A DNA stretch of 64,000 nt, taken from positions 310,001 to 374,000 of the forward strand of contig JAMPUU010000017.1 in assembly GCA_030144965.1 (NCBI GenBank), written 5' to 3'. Origin of the DNA: Nitrospira sp. BO4 (GTDB taxonomy: Bacteria > Nitrospirota > Nitrospiria > Nitrospirales > Nitrospiraceae). The notes beneath the pieces are model-generated. The model did no database searches and was not told the origin of the DNA. It saw nothing but the letters and a program-made list of their open reading frames with translations. Each line of letters opens with the position of its first letter. Positions within the stretch are counted from its first letter, which is position 1. Both the position numbers and the translations under genes were made by a program. Of this stretch, positions 37,477-45,320 are shown in pieces.

Positions 37477-38057
37477 AGAATCGAACCTAGGAAAATGGGC
37501 TCGGAAGTCTTTTCTTGGCAGAATAGTCGATCCTCCATGCCTCGCCGTCTTTGATTGGCTACTGTAACCCTCGCCGATCACGTCCTGAAACAGTGGAAAA
37601 CAGGCTCCCGACCCCTTTTATTCCGCTCAATGATTTTCTATTTCGGATTGCGATTCCAACCCTGTTGGTACAAAGCTTTGTGGTTGGCCAGCGAAATGCC
37701 TAACCATCCCCACGGCGTTGCACGAATGCGTCCCGTTCCCCAGGAGAATACATCCAAACATCATACCGCCATCTCAATTCTCGTTGAGCGTCCGCATCTC
37801 CGCCGGCGGCCGCCTTTATTAAACATGGGGTCAGGTCTTGTAATTTAGCACCTCGTGACAGGTGCAGGAACAAGAGCCCTCACGAAATCCAAAAGCACAA
37901 AGGCTCCCTCACTGCAGCAGCGGTCAGCAGGCCAGGACTTGGCCGTAGAGGTAGTCTCAATTTCAAGGGCAGCAGGAAGGTCTTCATCTGAGGAAATCCA
38001 AAAGCCCGGCTTTTGTCCTGTCAGATCGCGATACTATAATCACCTGTTCGCAATCGC
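37477..38057. other. 580-bp spacer with REP-like motif and repeat A
   Basis: Contains the REP-like word GGCTCCCGACCCCTTTTA (37603-37620), the 77-bp repeat A (37829-37905), and no supported gene. An open frame at 37555-37848 has no ribosome site and no family pattern. Confidence 0.5.
37829..37905. repeat. 77-bp direct repeat, copy A
   Basis: Starts GGTCAGGTCTTGTAATTTAG and is nearly identical to copy B at 39257-39332 (a handful of differences). The two flank the outer-membrane protein gene 38058-38765. Confidence 0.8.
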
Positions 38058-38765
38058 CTAAAAATGCCAGCCGAGGCCGCCGACTGCGATGTGTGATCCG
38101 TAACGTCCATCTCCCCCCGAGGAGGCTGAACCGAGGAGGAACTGGTCATAACTGAAACTGAATTGATTGTATTTCCACTCCCCGAACACGGCAAGATGCT
38201 CCGTCACCCTCCATCGCAGCCCTGCCTTCCCAATAAAGCCCACGTTCGCGTTGCTGGATGTCGTTGTATCAGTGGCGGCGTCATGGAAGTGGAGAAAAGA
38301 GAGTGACAATCCCACGCCAAAATACGGCTCTACAGGACCGATCTGGTATCGAACCATCATACTAATCGGAGCCCAGGTGGTGACTCGGCCGGTTTTATCA
38401 GAGATCACCTGGGAGGAAGGGGGAACTCCTCGTTGAGTAACCTCAAGACCCTGCTGCTTAATATGCTGGGTCGATGTGTACGCCTCCATCTCGAATCCCA
38501 GCCATCGCCACGCCGGGTCGTCGAAATAATATCCGACCTTGCCTCCGTACAGAGGCGATGCATGAAGCGCGAGATTTGAGTACTGAACGGCTCCTGCGCC
38601 AGAGGCCGGCACCTCGTCAAGCTGTTTCAAGTTGCCTCCAAAGGCAACTCCCCCCTGCCCAGCTAGATACCACTCAGCTTGGGCGGGGTGGCTGAAGAGC
38701 GCAAACACAGACATCGCAATCGTAAACGAATAGGCACCAATGACAACATGCAACCGACTCATCAT
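38058..38765 (-). CDS. Outer-membrane beta-barrel protein
   Basis: A 235-residue precursor with a signal peptide ending near AQAE (residue 31) and then an eight-stranded barrel pattern of alternating residues (YLAGQGGVAFGG, GGKVGYYFDDP, VEPYFGVGLSLSFLHFH, FGEWKYNQFSFSY) with the terminal GLGWHF ending in Phe. It looks like an OmpX/OmpW-type or opacity-family adhesin. AAGGAG precedes the ATG. It sits between the two 77-bp repeats in the accessory region. Confidence 0.8.
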   Translation of the reverse strand: MMSRLHVVIGAYSFTIAMSVFALFSHPAQAEWYLAGQGGVAFGGNLKQLDEVPASGAGAVQYSNLALHASPLYGGKVGYYFDDPAWRWLGFEMEAYTSTQHIKQQGLEVTQRGVPPSSQVISDKTGRVTTWAPISMMVRYQIGPVEPYFGVGLSLSFLHFHDAATDTTTSSNANVGFIGKAGLRWRVTEHLAVFGEWKYNQFSFSYDQFLLGSASSGGDGRYGSHIAVGGLGWHF

Positions 38766-39435
38766 GGTTCTCTCCTTTCACCCGCGGTTCCACTGGCGAG
38801 AACTCCCCTGACCACTCAGTCATCGAAGGAAGGCACTGTGTCTGGTCTGCCTTGAGTAGCTTGCTTGCCAGGGGGTGGGTCTGAGACATGTCCTCTACAG
38901 AGGAAGAACAGGCTGGAAAGGCATACGTCCACCCAATTAACACAGCCTAGGTATCATTACACCATGGGATATGTGCTACCGAGACAGACATCTGAGCGCA
39001 GATGACAGGGAGAGCAAACCAAATGCCATCCACGAGGACACCGATGGTGCGTTTCAGCAATCGGAAGAAACACAATGCACTATACGTAATTACTGGCTAT
39101 TTCATAGGTCATCAGTAATTGGAACCTTGTCTCTTGGCGTGCATTGTGCGGGAACACACAACGCGACCGGTGCAGCATCGCACGCTGCTCAGATCGTCGG
39201 TGCAGTGCCGACACGCGATAGGACACGGTGATGTTGATACAGCGAATTAACCGTGAGGTCAGGTCTTGTAATTTAGCACCTCGCGACAGGTGCAGGAACA
39301 AGAACCCTCACAAATCCAAAAGCACAAAGGCTTCGGATCTTTGATCAAACATTGTCCTTCTTGCGGAGAGCCTCGAACCCACCATTCCACGAGACGGCAA
39401 TATAGACGATGACAACTTGACGATCATCGCTGATC
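38766..39435. other. 670-bp spacer with repeat B
   Basis: No supported gene. It ends at the decayed tRNA pieces. The only structured element I find is the 77-bp repeat B. Confidence 0.5.
39257..39332. repeat. 77-bp direct repeat, copy B
   Basis: Same sequence family as copy A (37829-37905), same orientation; one base shorter (CTCACAAATCC against CTCACGAAATCC). Confidence 0.8.
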
Positions 39436-39507
39436 CCCGGAGCGGCATTTGCACCTGTAACCCCCTAGATCTGTAGCCTAGTCCTCTATCAATTGGGCTA
39501 TGGGTGC
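39436..39507 (-). pseudogene. Decayed tRNA (Arg-like)
   Basis: On the minus strand the piece begins GCACCCATAGCCCAATTGAT, as in tRNA-Arg genes, and the anticodon arm CTAGG-CTACAGA-TCTAG still folds, but the loop triplet (ACA) does not fit arginine, the T arm (ACAGG/GCCGC) no longer pairs and there is no matching 3' acceptor strand. It should not be functional. Confidence 0.55.
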
Positions 39508-39540
39508 ATGGGGCTAGGCGGAAACTCCAGAGGTAACGCT

Positions 39541-39600
39541 GCCCGGTAGCACGCCTGCTTTGGGCGCAGGATGTCGGGGGTTCAAATCCCCCGCCCCGCA
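39541..39600 (+). pseudogene. tRNA-Pro 3' part (anticodon TGG), 5' end lost
   Basis: CCTGC-TTTGGGC-GCAGG is an intact anticodon arm with TGG, and the T arm CGGGG-GTTCAAAT-CCCCG and 3' acceptor strand CGCCCCG follow. The 5' acceptor strand is absent: the bases before GCCCGGTAGC do not pair with CGCCCCG. No CCA follows. It resembles a 3' tRNA remnant left at an integration site. Confidence 0.6.
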
Positions 39601-39702
39601 GTTGTGGGGTAGAGATACGCTTAGGATCGGCTCCTTTCCCGATTGTAGCCCTGCATTTCAACAGCAATTCTTCTTGCAGCCACCGATGGACTGTAACCTA
39701 CC

Positions 39703-40251
39703 TTAGCCTTCGTCACAGAAGGTTTCTTCTGCCCGAACGGTTTTCGATGGCATGTCTCCATATGGAAACCTCTGAAGTTCAGCTTGATTAATACTCCAGA
39801 TGTGCAGACATTGCGCATTGAGGTGTGGCAGAACGGTCGGAACTCCGGCGATCATTTCTGTGCTGGCTTTGTCTGTCGTTCCGACCACGACGAGTTTATT
39901 ACCTGTCCGCAACATCGAGGCCTCTGGGAAGCCTTTGAAGGCAATCGCATAGATGAATGAGTCTACCGGTTCAGCACTCACGGGGCCATACGCACGATAT
40001 TTCTCGAAAGGCTCTTCCATGACCAGAAGGACCACACCATCTGCTTTCGGAATGATCCTCATAATTTGCCCTCCCAATTCTACTTTGTGAGCAACGGGGT
40101 TGGCGCTGGATAGGGATGACGCCTGGTTTTTCCAAGCCTTGACGTCGAAGGTATTCATTTCGACATCCTTCATAATCTCTGGAGGAAAGACTGGTGGGGT
40201 CGTGCAGGCCGCTACCCATACCCCTATCGCAAAAAGTACGATGAGACGCAT
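39703..40251 (-). CDS. Slp-family outer-membrane lipoprotein
   Basis: A 182-residue lipoprotein of the Slp (starvation-inducible) family. The lipobox VAAC places the mature Cys at residue 16. Family features: PEIMKDVEMNTFDVKAWK, ELGGQIMRIIPKADGVVLLV and then FKGFPEASMLRTGNKLVVVG. It should be anchored to the outer membrane; Slp in enterobacteria responds to starvation and acid. AAGGAG precedes the ATG. It lies between the decayed tRNA pieces and a gene-poor stretch. Confidence 0.82.
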   Translation of the reverse strand: MRLIVLFAIGVWVAACTTPPVFPPEIMKDVEMNTFDVKAWKNQASSLSSANPVAHKVELGGQIMRIIPKADGVVLLVMEEPFEKYRAYGPVSAEPVDSFIYAIAFKGFPEASMLRTGNKLVVVGTTDKASTEMIAGVPTVLPHLNAQCLHIWSINQAELQRFPYGDMPSKTVRAEETFCDEG

Positions 40252-41356
40252 GGTGAATCTCCTTCTTTGTGTAAGGCTTGAAGAAATCTACACCACACAT
40301 AAAATTCGCATAGGAAAGACGGACAGCGCATCCATATGATTAGCGGTTGGAAAGCATGTTAAGTGCCATGCTGTAGGAAGCCGAGGCACTTCCTCTGCAG
40401 TTCGGAATCACTTAGATAGGAAAATGTGCGCAATACGTAAGAGTTGTATCAATGTTCATCTGGCCGACGCTCGGGAAGAATTGGACCTTGATGTTGCGTT
40501 TTGAACGGCTCTGCGCGGAAATATAGATGCGGGGCTGTTCACCAGCGCACCTTCTGTACTGAGGATGTTGTGTCGCGGCAACCAGGCATCCAGCGCTTGG
40601 CTCAGCCCAACCGATGTCTCCGTATACGCTGGTTCGAGCACGATGCTAATCACAAACAGATCCACCTTGCGCAAGGTTTGAATACCTCTCACAGAACGTT
40701 ACGCCGCGATGTGTCAAGAACTCCTCGCAGAAACCTGTGAGGACCAACCACACGACGAAATCATGAATCCGGCATTCGGGCTGGCCATAATAGAGCCGTT
40801 TTCCTGGCCCAAAGCCCTTGACAGAAACAAAACCAGCTGTTCATGCGGTATGTCATAATCCACAGATAAGTCTTAATCCTGTGGAGAGCCTTTGGAATGG
40901 TTGCAGCACTAAGGCCACGGGGGATGGGTCATCAATTCATGTCAAGGGAAATATGTCTAGGAATATGCAAAAAGGAACGAAATCCTATCTCGAAACCTCT
41001 ATTCCTTGGGGTTCTGTCTGGCGAGGGCATATGCCTAAAAAATGAGCAATCTGATAAATACGCACGCTATAGGCCTTGTTCGATGCCGAATCCAGTAACT
41101 TGTTCACATGGTTATCCACAGAAGATGGGGAAGGAATCCGGTAATAAATCATCCTGCTTGGGAAGCAGGATGTCGGGGGTTCAAATCCTGTCGCCGAACT
41201 ACCAGACACTAATAAATGGACATGGGCCGCCCGCGCCCGAGACGTAAAAGCGCATGGCGACACGGTTTGGATGGAATCCACGTTACGGCCACGTGGACGA
41301 CCGAAGGGCTCCTAAGCAAAGACTCGGGACCATTTGTTATTTCGCCTGGTGATGGC
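40252..41356. other. 1.1-kb gene-poor stretch
   Basis: I find no supported gene, only short open frames without family pattern (for instance a minus-strand frame at 40456-40692, which might be part of a decayed gene). The stretch contains a tRNA-Pro remnant at 41153-41200. It reads like degraded mobile DNA. Confidence 0.45.
41153..41200 (+). pseudogene. tRNA-Pro 3' part (anticodon GGG)
   Basis: CCTGC-TTGGGAA-GCAGG forms an anticodon arm reading GGG, followed by GATGTCGGGGGTTCAAATCC as in the other remnant. The D arm and acceptor stem upstream are not recognisable. Shares 24 identical bases with the remnant at 39541-39600. Confidence 0.55.
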
Positions 41357-41521
41357 TTAGTTTGAGCAATCGCAGGGAATGAATCTCCTGGCACCATAGA
41401 TGAAATGCCATTTATGACCATTTGCGCACTCGAAATGTTTTATATGATGTTCCTTATCGGACATCCTTACTGCATGGCTTTTCGAAGCCACGTCTTCTTC
41501 GTTACAGATGTCGCATTTCAT
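41357..41521 (-). CDS. 54-residue zinc-finger-like small protein
   Basis: A short gene of 54 codons on the minus strand. It begins MKCDICNEEDVASKSHAV, has the second metal cluster ECANGHKWHF (Cys, His, His) and ends FIPCDCSN. The paired CxxC, CxxxH.H and CxC suggest one or two zinc sites. GAAGGA stands 8 bp before the ATG, in support of translation. I know no family. It is in the accessory region next to the tRNA-Pro remnant. Confidence 0.55.
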   Translation of the reverse strand: MKCDICNEEDVASKSHAVRMSDKEHHIKHFECANGHKWHFIYGARRFIPCDCSN

Positions 41522-41554
41522 GGAGACTGTCCTTCAGTAGCATCTAGCTTCTAG

Positions 41555-41950
41555 TCATGAAATTCTCAGATGGCCGTCTCTCCACTCGCCGATCGTGCGG
41601 TGATTTATCCATTCGAGTATGGGAAAATTTACGTAACCGCGTCTTCCCTTCACCACATAACAGTTGACTGTCTCCACTAGTTCTTTCTTTGCCTCGAACG
41701 GAATCCTAAAGAATTCCCTCCCAACGACGACCTTCGGAGTTCTGGGGGGCTTCCACTCAAAATCGGCGAGGAGCCCGAGGTGTCGTGCCTGGGCCAATTT
41801 GTCACGGCACTGTTCGAAGAGACTGCTGGCCGAGGCCTCACTCAGGTTGACAAGAAGTATTGACGCGGTGAGCAGAAAAAGGATGGCATTGTGGGTCGCT
41901 ATCGGACGCCTGCTACGGAGGAGACGGAGAACGAAGATGCGCCTTCCCAT
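41555..41950 (-). CDS. Exported protein of unknown function
   Basis: A 131-residue protein from the ATG at 41950, which has AGGAGG 4-10 bp upstream; the open frame extends further with a weaker TTG start. It has a long basic leader and a hydrophobic segment (AILFLLTASILLVNL) ending before ASASS, so it is exported or anchored. The mature part (about 90 residues) has two Cys and phrases such as LFEQCRDKLAQARHLGLLAD and then FPILEWINHRTIGEWRDG. Family unknown. It is in the accessory region. Confidence 0.55.
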   Translation of the reverse strand: MGRRIFVLRLLRSRRPIATHNAILFLLTASILLVNLSEASASSLFEQCRDKLAQARHLGLLADFEWKPPRTPKVVVGREFFRIPFEAKKELVETVNCYVVKGRRGYVNFPILEWINHRTIGEWRDGHLRIS

Positions 41951-42031
41951 CGAGCCTCCTGAGCGACTCACACACCTTCTGTTGGTCTTCAAACCACCAC
42001 AGATGCAGCTGTTGTTACCAGTCGATAATGA

Positions 42032-42214
42032 TTACTGCCCTTTGATGATCACCTTCAGCTTTTTATCGTGTTGTCCAACCGTATCTGTTATTGATTCCTT
42101 ACCGTGACCGCGTACGTCGATGATAACCCTATCTGCCGCAGTAAGGGCACCTGGCATTTGCGACAAAGCTACAGCAGGGAGTATCCGTAATCAAGCGGTC
42201 ATCCTCAGACTCAT
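42032..42214 (-). pseudogene. Possible exported small protein gene broken by TGA
   Basis: From an ATG at 42214 the minus strand reads MSLRMTA, a TGA (42193-42191), then LRILPAVALSQMPGALTAAD and a charged coding-like tail ending VIIKGQ before TAA at 42034-42032. Together this looks like a signal peptide interrupted at codon 8, followed by a mature domain of about 32 residues. No ribosome site is obvious. I treat it as a probable pseudogene. Translation from the internal ATG would give only the mature part. Confidence 0.35.
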
Positions 42215-42292
42215 ACTATCGTCTGCTATGTAGTCCACTGGGACCCAGAACAGACCAAAATGGAAATTGATGAGATTTTGTAGACTTATGAG

Positions 42293-42309
42293 AAGGGGTC
42301 GGGAGTCTT
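42293..42309 (-). repeat. REP-like motif
   Basis: GAAGGGGTCGGGAGTC is the reverse of the word GACTCCCGACCCCTT found at 34044, 34211 and 37603. Confidence 0.5.
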
Positions 42310-42535
42310 TTCTTAACAGCGATGCATCGACTTCGTGAGAAGCTCCGGCATGCCTCGTCCTTATTTCGTTCGAAGGGCTGTTGCCGGTGGACACCCCGAC
42401 GCGGGATAATGTGTCCCTGAACGAACAACGCGCACGGGATCAATCAGGGTGCAAGAACAAATACCCTCCCCCCTATCTCTTTCTGAGGGGTGAGTGACGG
42501 GTCCTAGTGATGAGAAGACGGAGGGCCGATTAGTC

Positions 42536-43480
42536 ATGAATCTGAAGGCAGAGGATCAGCGGACTGCGCCCAGAATTTGTGTGCAATTGCGCGCCATGGT
42601 GTCGGGCTCCGTACAGTCCGAAGGGAAAGGCACCATTCTCGATCTCTCCACGAGCGGGTGCCGGCTGGAGAGCCAGCTCCTTATGTTGCCCGGCCTCTCG
42701 TTGGAGCTGCGCATCGCGGTCCCCGGCTTGGAGTGGGCGCTGATGATCGATGGGGCTGATGTGCAGTGGGCGAACGAGGACACCGCCGGGCTGGCGTTTG
42801 TTCGCATGAGAGAGACCGAACGGCAGCGACTCGACGACGTGATGACCGCTCGGTTCGCGAGGACGTCTGAGGACGGCGACGGCGAACAGGTCGGGCCGGT
42901 GCCGTTTGAGTTCCAAGGGCTGGAAGCCGTGCTGTCCAAAGATCCTGAACTCGCCGTCAGCAAGGGACTGGCGTGGTTCGCTCAAGACCGGGCGGAATTC
43001 CGCTTTCGAGGCGGGAGCCTGCTCAACAGAGCGTTCCCCACCTGCACGCCCGAGTTCGCGGCTGCGCTCGGCGAGTTGGTCAACGCCGGCGGCGACACGG
43101 AGGCAGAGTTCGCTTTGGCGCTTCTCCAGAACTATCTTGGTTCGACATCCACCGACGGTGTCTTGAAAGAAATTGTGTCGCGATTTCCACATGACGATCG
43201 CACAATGGGCGGAGTCCGGAATTGCATCAATAGCCCCGGCGTGGTCTCCGGTGAATTCGGACTGGCGGAAGCCTGGCGGGTTAGGAAGGAGTCGCTGACG
43301 CGCTGGCTCACAGACGAACGACAGACTGTCCAAGCGTTCGCCGAGCAGCACATTGCCGAGCTCGACCGAATGATTGTGGCGGAGCGGCGCCGTGTGGAGG
43401 CCGAACGGGAACTGCGCGAGCGGAGTCGCCATGCGGACGAGTCAGGCCACGATCACGGGTACAGGCCGAAACCCTTCTGA
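42536..43480 (+). CDS. PilZ-domain protein with C-terminal domain
   Basis: A 314-residue protein from the ATG at 42536, which has GGAGGG about 12 bp upstream. The N-terminal 105 residues form a PilZ domain, the c-di-GMP receptor fold: RTAPR (the RxxxR) and LDLSTSGCRLES (the D/NxSxxG). The rest is helical and unassigned (FEFQGLEAVLSKDPELAVS, RFPHDDRTMGGVRNC) with an Arg/Glu-rich C-terminal coil. It is likely a soluble c-di-GMP effector for motility, attachment or export. Confidence 0.78.
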   Translation: MNLKAEDQRTAPRICVQLRAMVSGSVQSEGKGTILDLSTSGCRLESQLLMLPGLSLELRIAVPGLEWALMIDGADVQWANEDTAGLAFVRMRETERQRLDDVMTARFARTSEDGDGEQVGPVPFEFQGLEAVLSKDPELAVSKGLAWFAQDRAEFRFRGGSLLNRAFPTCTPEFAAALGELVNAGGDTEAEFALALLQNYLGSTSTDGVLKEIVSRFPHDDRTMGGVRNCINSPGVVSGEFGLAEAWRVRKESLTRWLTDERQTVQAFAEQHIAELDRMIVAERRRVEAERELRERSRHADESGHDHGYRPKPF

Positions 43481-43529
43481 TCGCAGAAAAGGATGTGGGG
43501 TCGGCGCCGTTCACGCGTAAGCCCCTACG

Positions 43530-44018
43530 TTATCCGCGCCGGGCGACCTCGATCTGAGCGATGTCGATCTTGACCATCTCCATCATCGCCTCCATCACGC
43601 GCTTGGCTGAGGCCTTGTCCGCGCCAGTCATGGCCTCTATTAGTACGCGCGGTACGATTTGCCAGCTGAGCCCAAATTTGTCTTTGCACCAGCTGCAGGC
43701 GATGGCTTGTCCGTCGTTGTTGACGATCGCGTCCCAGTAGCGGTCCGTCTCCTCCTGGGTGTCAGTAAATACCTGAAACGACACGGCCTGATTAAAGGCA
43801 CAGTCGGGACCACCGTTCAAGCCGACGAACGGCTGACCCAATACGGTGAACTCCACCGTCAGTACATCGCCCGCCTTGCCGTTGTGGTAGTCGGCTGGGG
43901 ACTTGTTGACTGCGGTGACGTGGCTGTTGGGGAAGGTCGTGGCGTAGAACTTCGCCGCCTCTTCGGCATTCTTGTCGAACCAGAGACACGTGGCCATCGG
44001 AATCTTCGGGATCGGCAT
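43530..44018 (-). CDS. VOC-family (PhnB-like) protein
   Basis: A 162-residue vicinal-oxygen-chelate protein of the PhnB/3-demethylubiquinone-methyltransferase-like group. It shows TCLWFDKNAEEAAKFYATTF, then FVGLNGGPDCAFNQAVSFQV and WCKDKFGLSWQIVPRVLIE, all usual for this group. The start at 44018 (MPIPKIPMATCLWF) is preferred to the upstream frame start. Substrate unknown. It is convergent with the PilZ gene. Confidence 0.85.
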   Translation of the reverse strand: MPIPKIPMATCLWFDKNAEEAAKFYATTFPNSHVTAVNKSPADYHNGKAGDVLTVEFTVLGQPFVGLNGGPDCAFNQAVSFQVFTDTQEETDRYWDAIVNNDGQAIACSWCKDKFGLSWQIVPRVLIEAMTGADKASAKRVMEAMMEMVKIDIAQIEVARRG

Positions 44019-44311
44019 ATCGGGGTCGGTCTCCTTTCCGTGGGGTTTGCTGTACAACAAGTATGCGTGGGACTACCGCAACACTTACCGGCTTTTTTGA
44101 GCGATTGCAAATTACCCGCTGTGCTGTCTCTTGGTTTTCGTGTCAGGGCGTAGGAACCCACAGGACGTTGCCGGCGCGAAGCAACGTGCGGGCTCAACTA
44201 TTCCTTTTACCGGAACTTTTACTGACATTTTCGGTTTGTCCTGTTGATTTTCCGTTGCGCTCGGCGTAGGAATTGGCACCGACGTGCAACTCTAAAGGAG
44301 AGGAGATACGT

Positions 44312-44764
44312 ATGGCGATTTTGCGCGATCGTCCCTATGGCCAGTTCAACTTTCTGATCGACCTTGGCAACGGAAACACCCAGGGGCCGCAGGCAGGCTT
44401 CCAGGAGGTGAGCAACATCGGCATGGAAGCCGTGGTGGTCGAATACCGCAACGGCAACTCCAAGGAAAACAATGTGATGAAGCTGACAGGCATGAACAAG
44501 ACCAGCGATGTCACACTGAAACGCGGGATCATCGGCTCGCTGGATCTCTATGCATGGCTCGACCAGATCCGCAACGGCGACCAGAACGCCGTGAGAACCG
44601 TGACCATCCAGCTGCAGAATGAAAATCGCACCGACGTGGTACAGACCTGGAAGCTCTTACGCGCGCGCATCATCAAGCATACGAGCGGTCCACTCAACGC
44701 AAAGGGGACCGACGTCGCGATGGAAGAACTGGTGTTAGCCTACGAGCGCCTGGAAATGGAGTAG
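44312..44764 (+). CDS. Phage tail-tube (gp19-like) protein, copy 1
   Basis: A 150-residue protein of the T4-gp19-like tail-tube family seen in phage tails and contractile injection systems (PVC/Afp). Typical: YGQFNFLIDLGNG, FQEVSNIGMEAVVVEYRNG and MKLTGMNKTSDVTLKRGII, then YAWLDQIRNG and VAMEELVLAYERLEME. It forms stacked hexamer rings. AAAGGAGAGG precedes the ATG. It is followed after 31 bp by a paralogue, but no sheath, baseplate or terminase gene is near. Confidence 0.85.
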   Translation: MAILRDRPYGQFNFLIDLGNGNTQGPQAGFQEVSNIGMEAVVVEYRNGNSKENNVMKLTGMNKTSDVTLKRGIIGSLDLYAWLDQIRNGDQNAVRTVTIQLQNENRTDVVQTWKLLRARIIKHTSGPLNAKGTDVAMEELVLAYERLEME

Positions 44765-44795
44765 TGCCCAGGTTTTTCTCTGGAGTGAAGACATT

Positions 44796-45248
44796 ATGGC
44801 TGTCGTCAGTGAACGACCTTACAGAAATTCGAATTTTCTCGTGGATTTTGGGCGAGGAGACAGCGCTTCGAAGCTTGCAGGCTTTGCCGAGGTGATCTTC
44901 CCGGATTTCATCATCGACCAGCCCGAGGGCCATCCGCGTCCTCACACGGTGCCGCAGCCTGTGGAACAGGCTCAAGTTGCTGCTGCCAATCGTCTTGTCC
45001 TCAAGCGAGGAGTCATGGGGTCTATGGATCTCTATGCCTGGTGGGATGAGACTCGGAAGGGAAGAGCGCCTCGACCGCGCACCGTAAAAGTTGAACTTCT
45101 GGGAGAGGACCAGTCAACCGTGGTGCTGACCTGGCGCTTCGACAATGTTCGTCCGGTGAGTCTTTCGTACTCGCCCTTGCGTGCCATGGACAGCGGCATC
45201 CTCATGGAGACGCTCATCTTGGAATTTGGCAGGATGGAGATGCTGTGA
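44796..45248 (+). CDS. Phage tail-tube (gp19-like) protein, copy 2
   Basis: A 150-residue paralogue. It shows YRNSNFLVDFGRGDSASKLAGF, VLKRGVMGSMDLYAWWDETRKG and LMETLILEFGRMEML. In contractile injection systems one such copy often caps or starts the tube. Here it has diverged in the middle, which suits such division of labour. With copy 1 it forms a two-gene unit. Confidence 0.82.
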   Translation: MAVVSERPYRNSNFLVDFGRGDSASKLAGFAEVIFPDFIIDQPEGHPRPHTVPQPVEQAQVAAANRLVLKRGVMGSMDLYAWWDETRKGRAPRPRTVKVELLGEDQSTVVLTWRFDNVRPVSLSYSPLRAMDSGILMETLILEFGRMEML

Positions 45249-45320
45249 AGAGCGGAATCCCGGGTCACTACAATCACCCAGACCTCTTTGTACCATCCGA
45301 CTCTTTTTAGACCTCCGTAA

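Noticed and set aside
37555-37848. Open frame of 97 codons after the TIR operon
   Set aside because: Covers a REP-like word and shows no family pattern.
39541-39600. Working tRNA-Pro gene
   Set aside because: The 5' acceptor strand does not pair and CCA is absent.
40456-40692. Open frame of 78 codons on the minus strand
   Set aside because: Phrases look faintly coding (LSQALDAWLPRHN), but there is no ribosome site and no match I know; may be debris.
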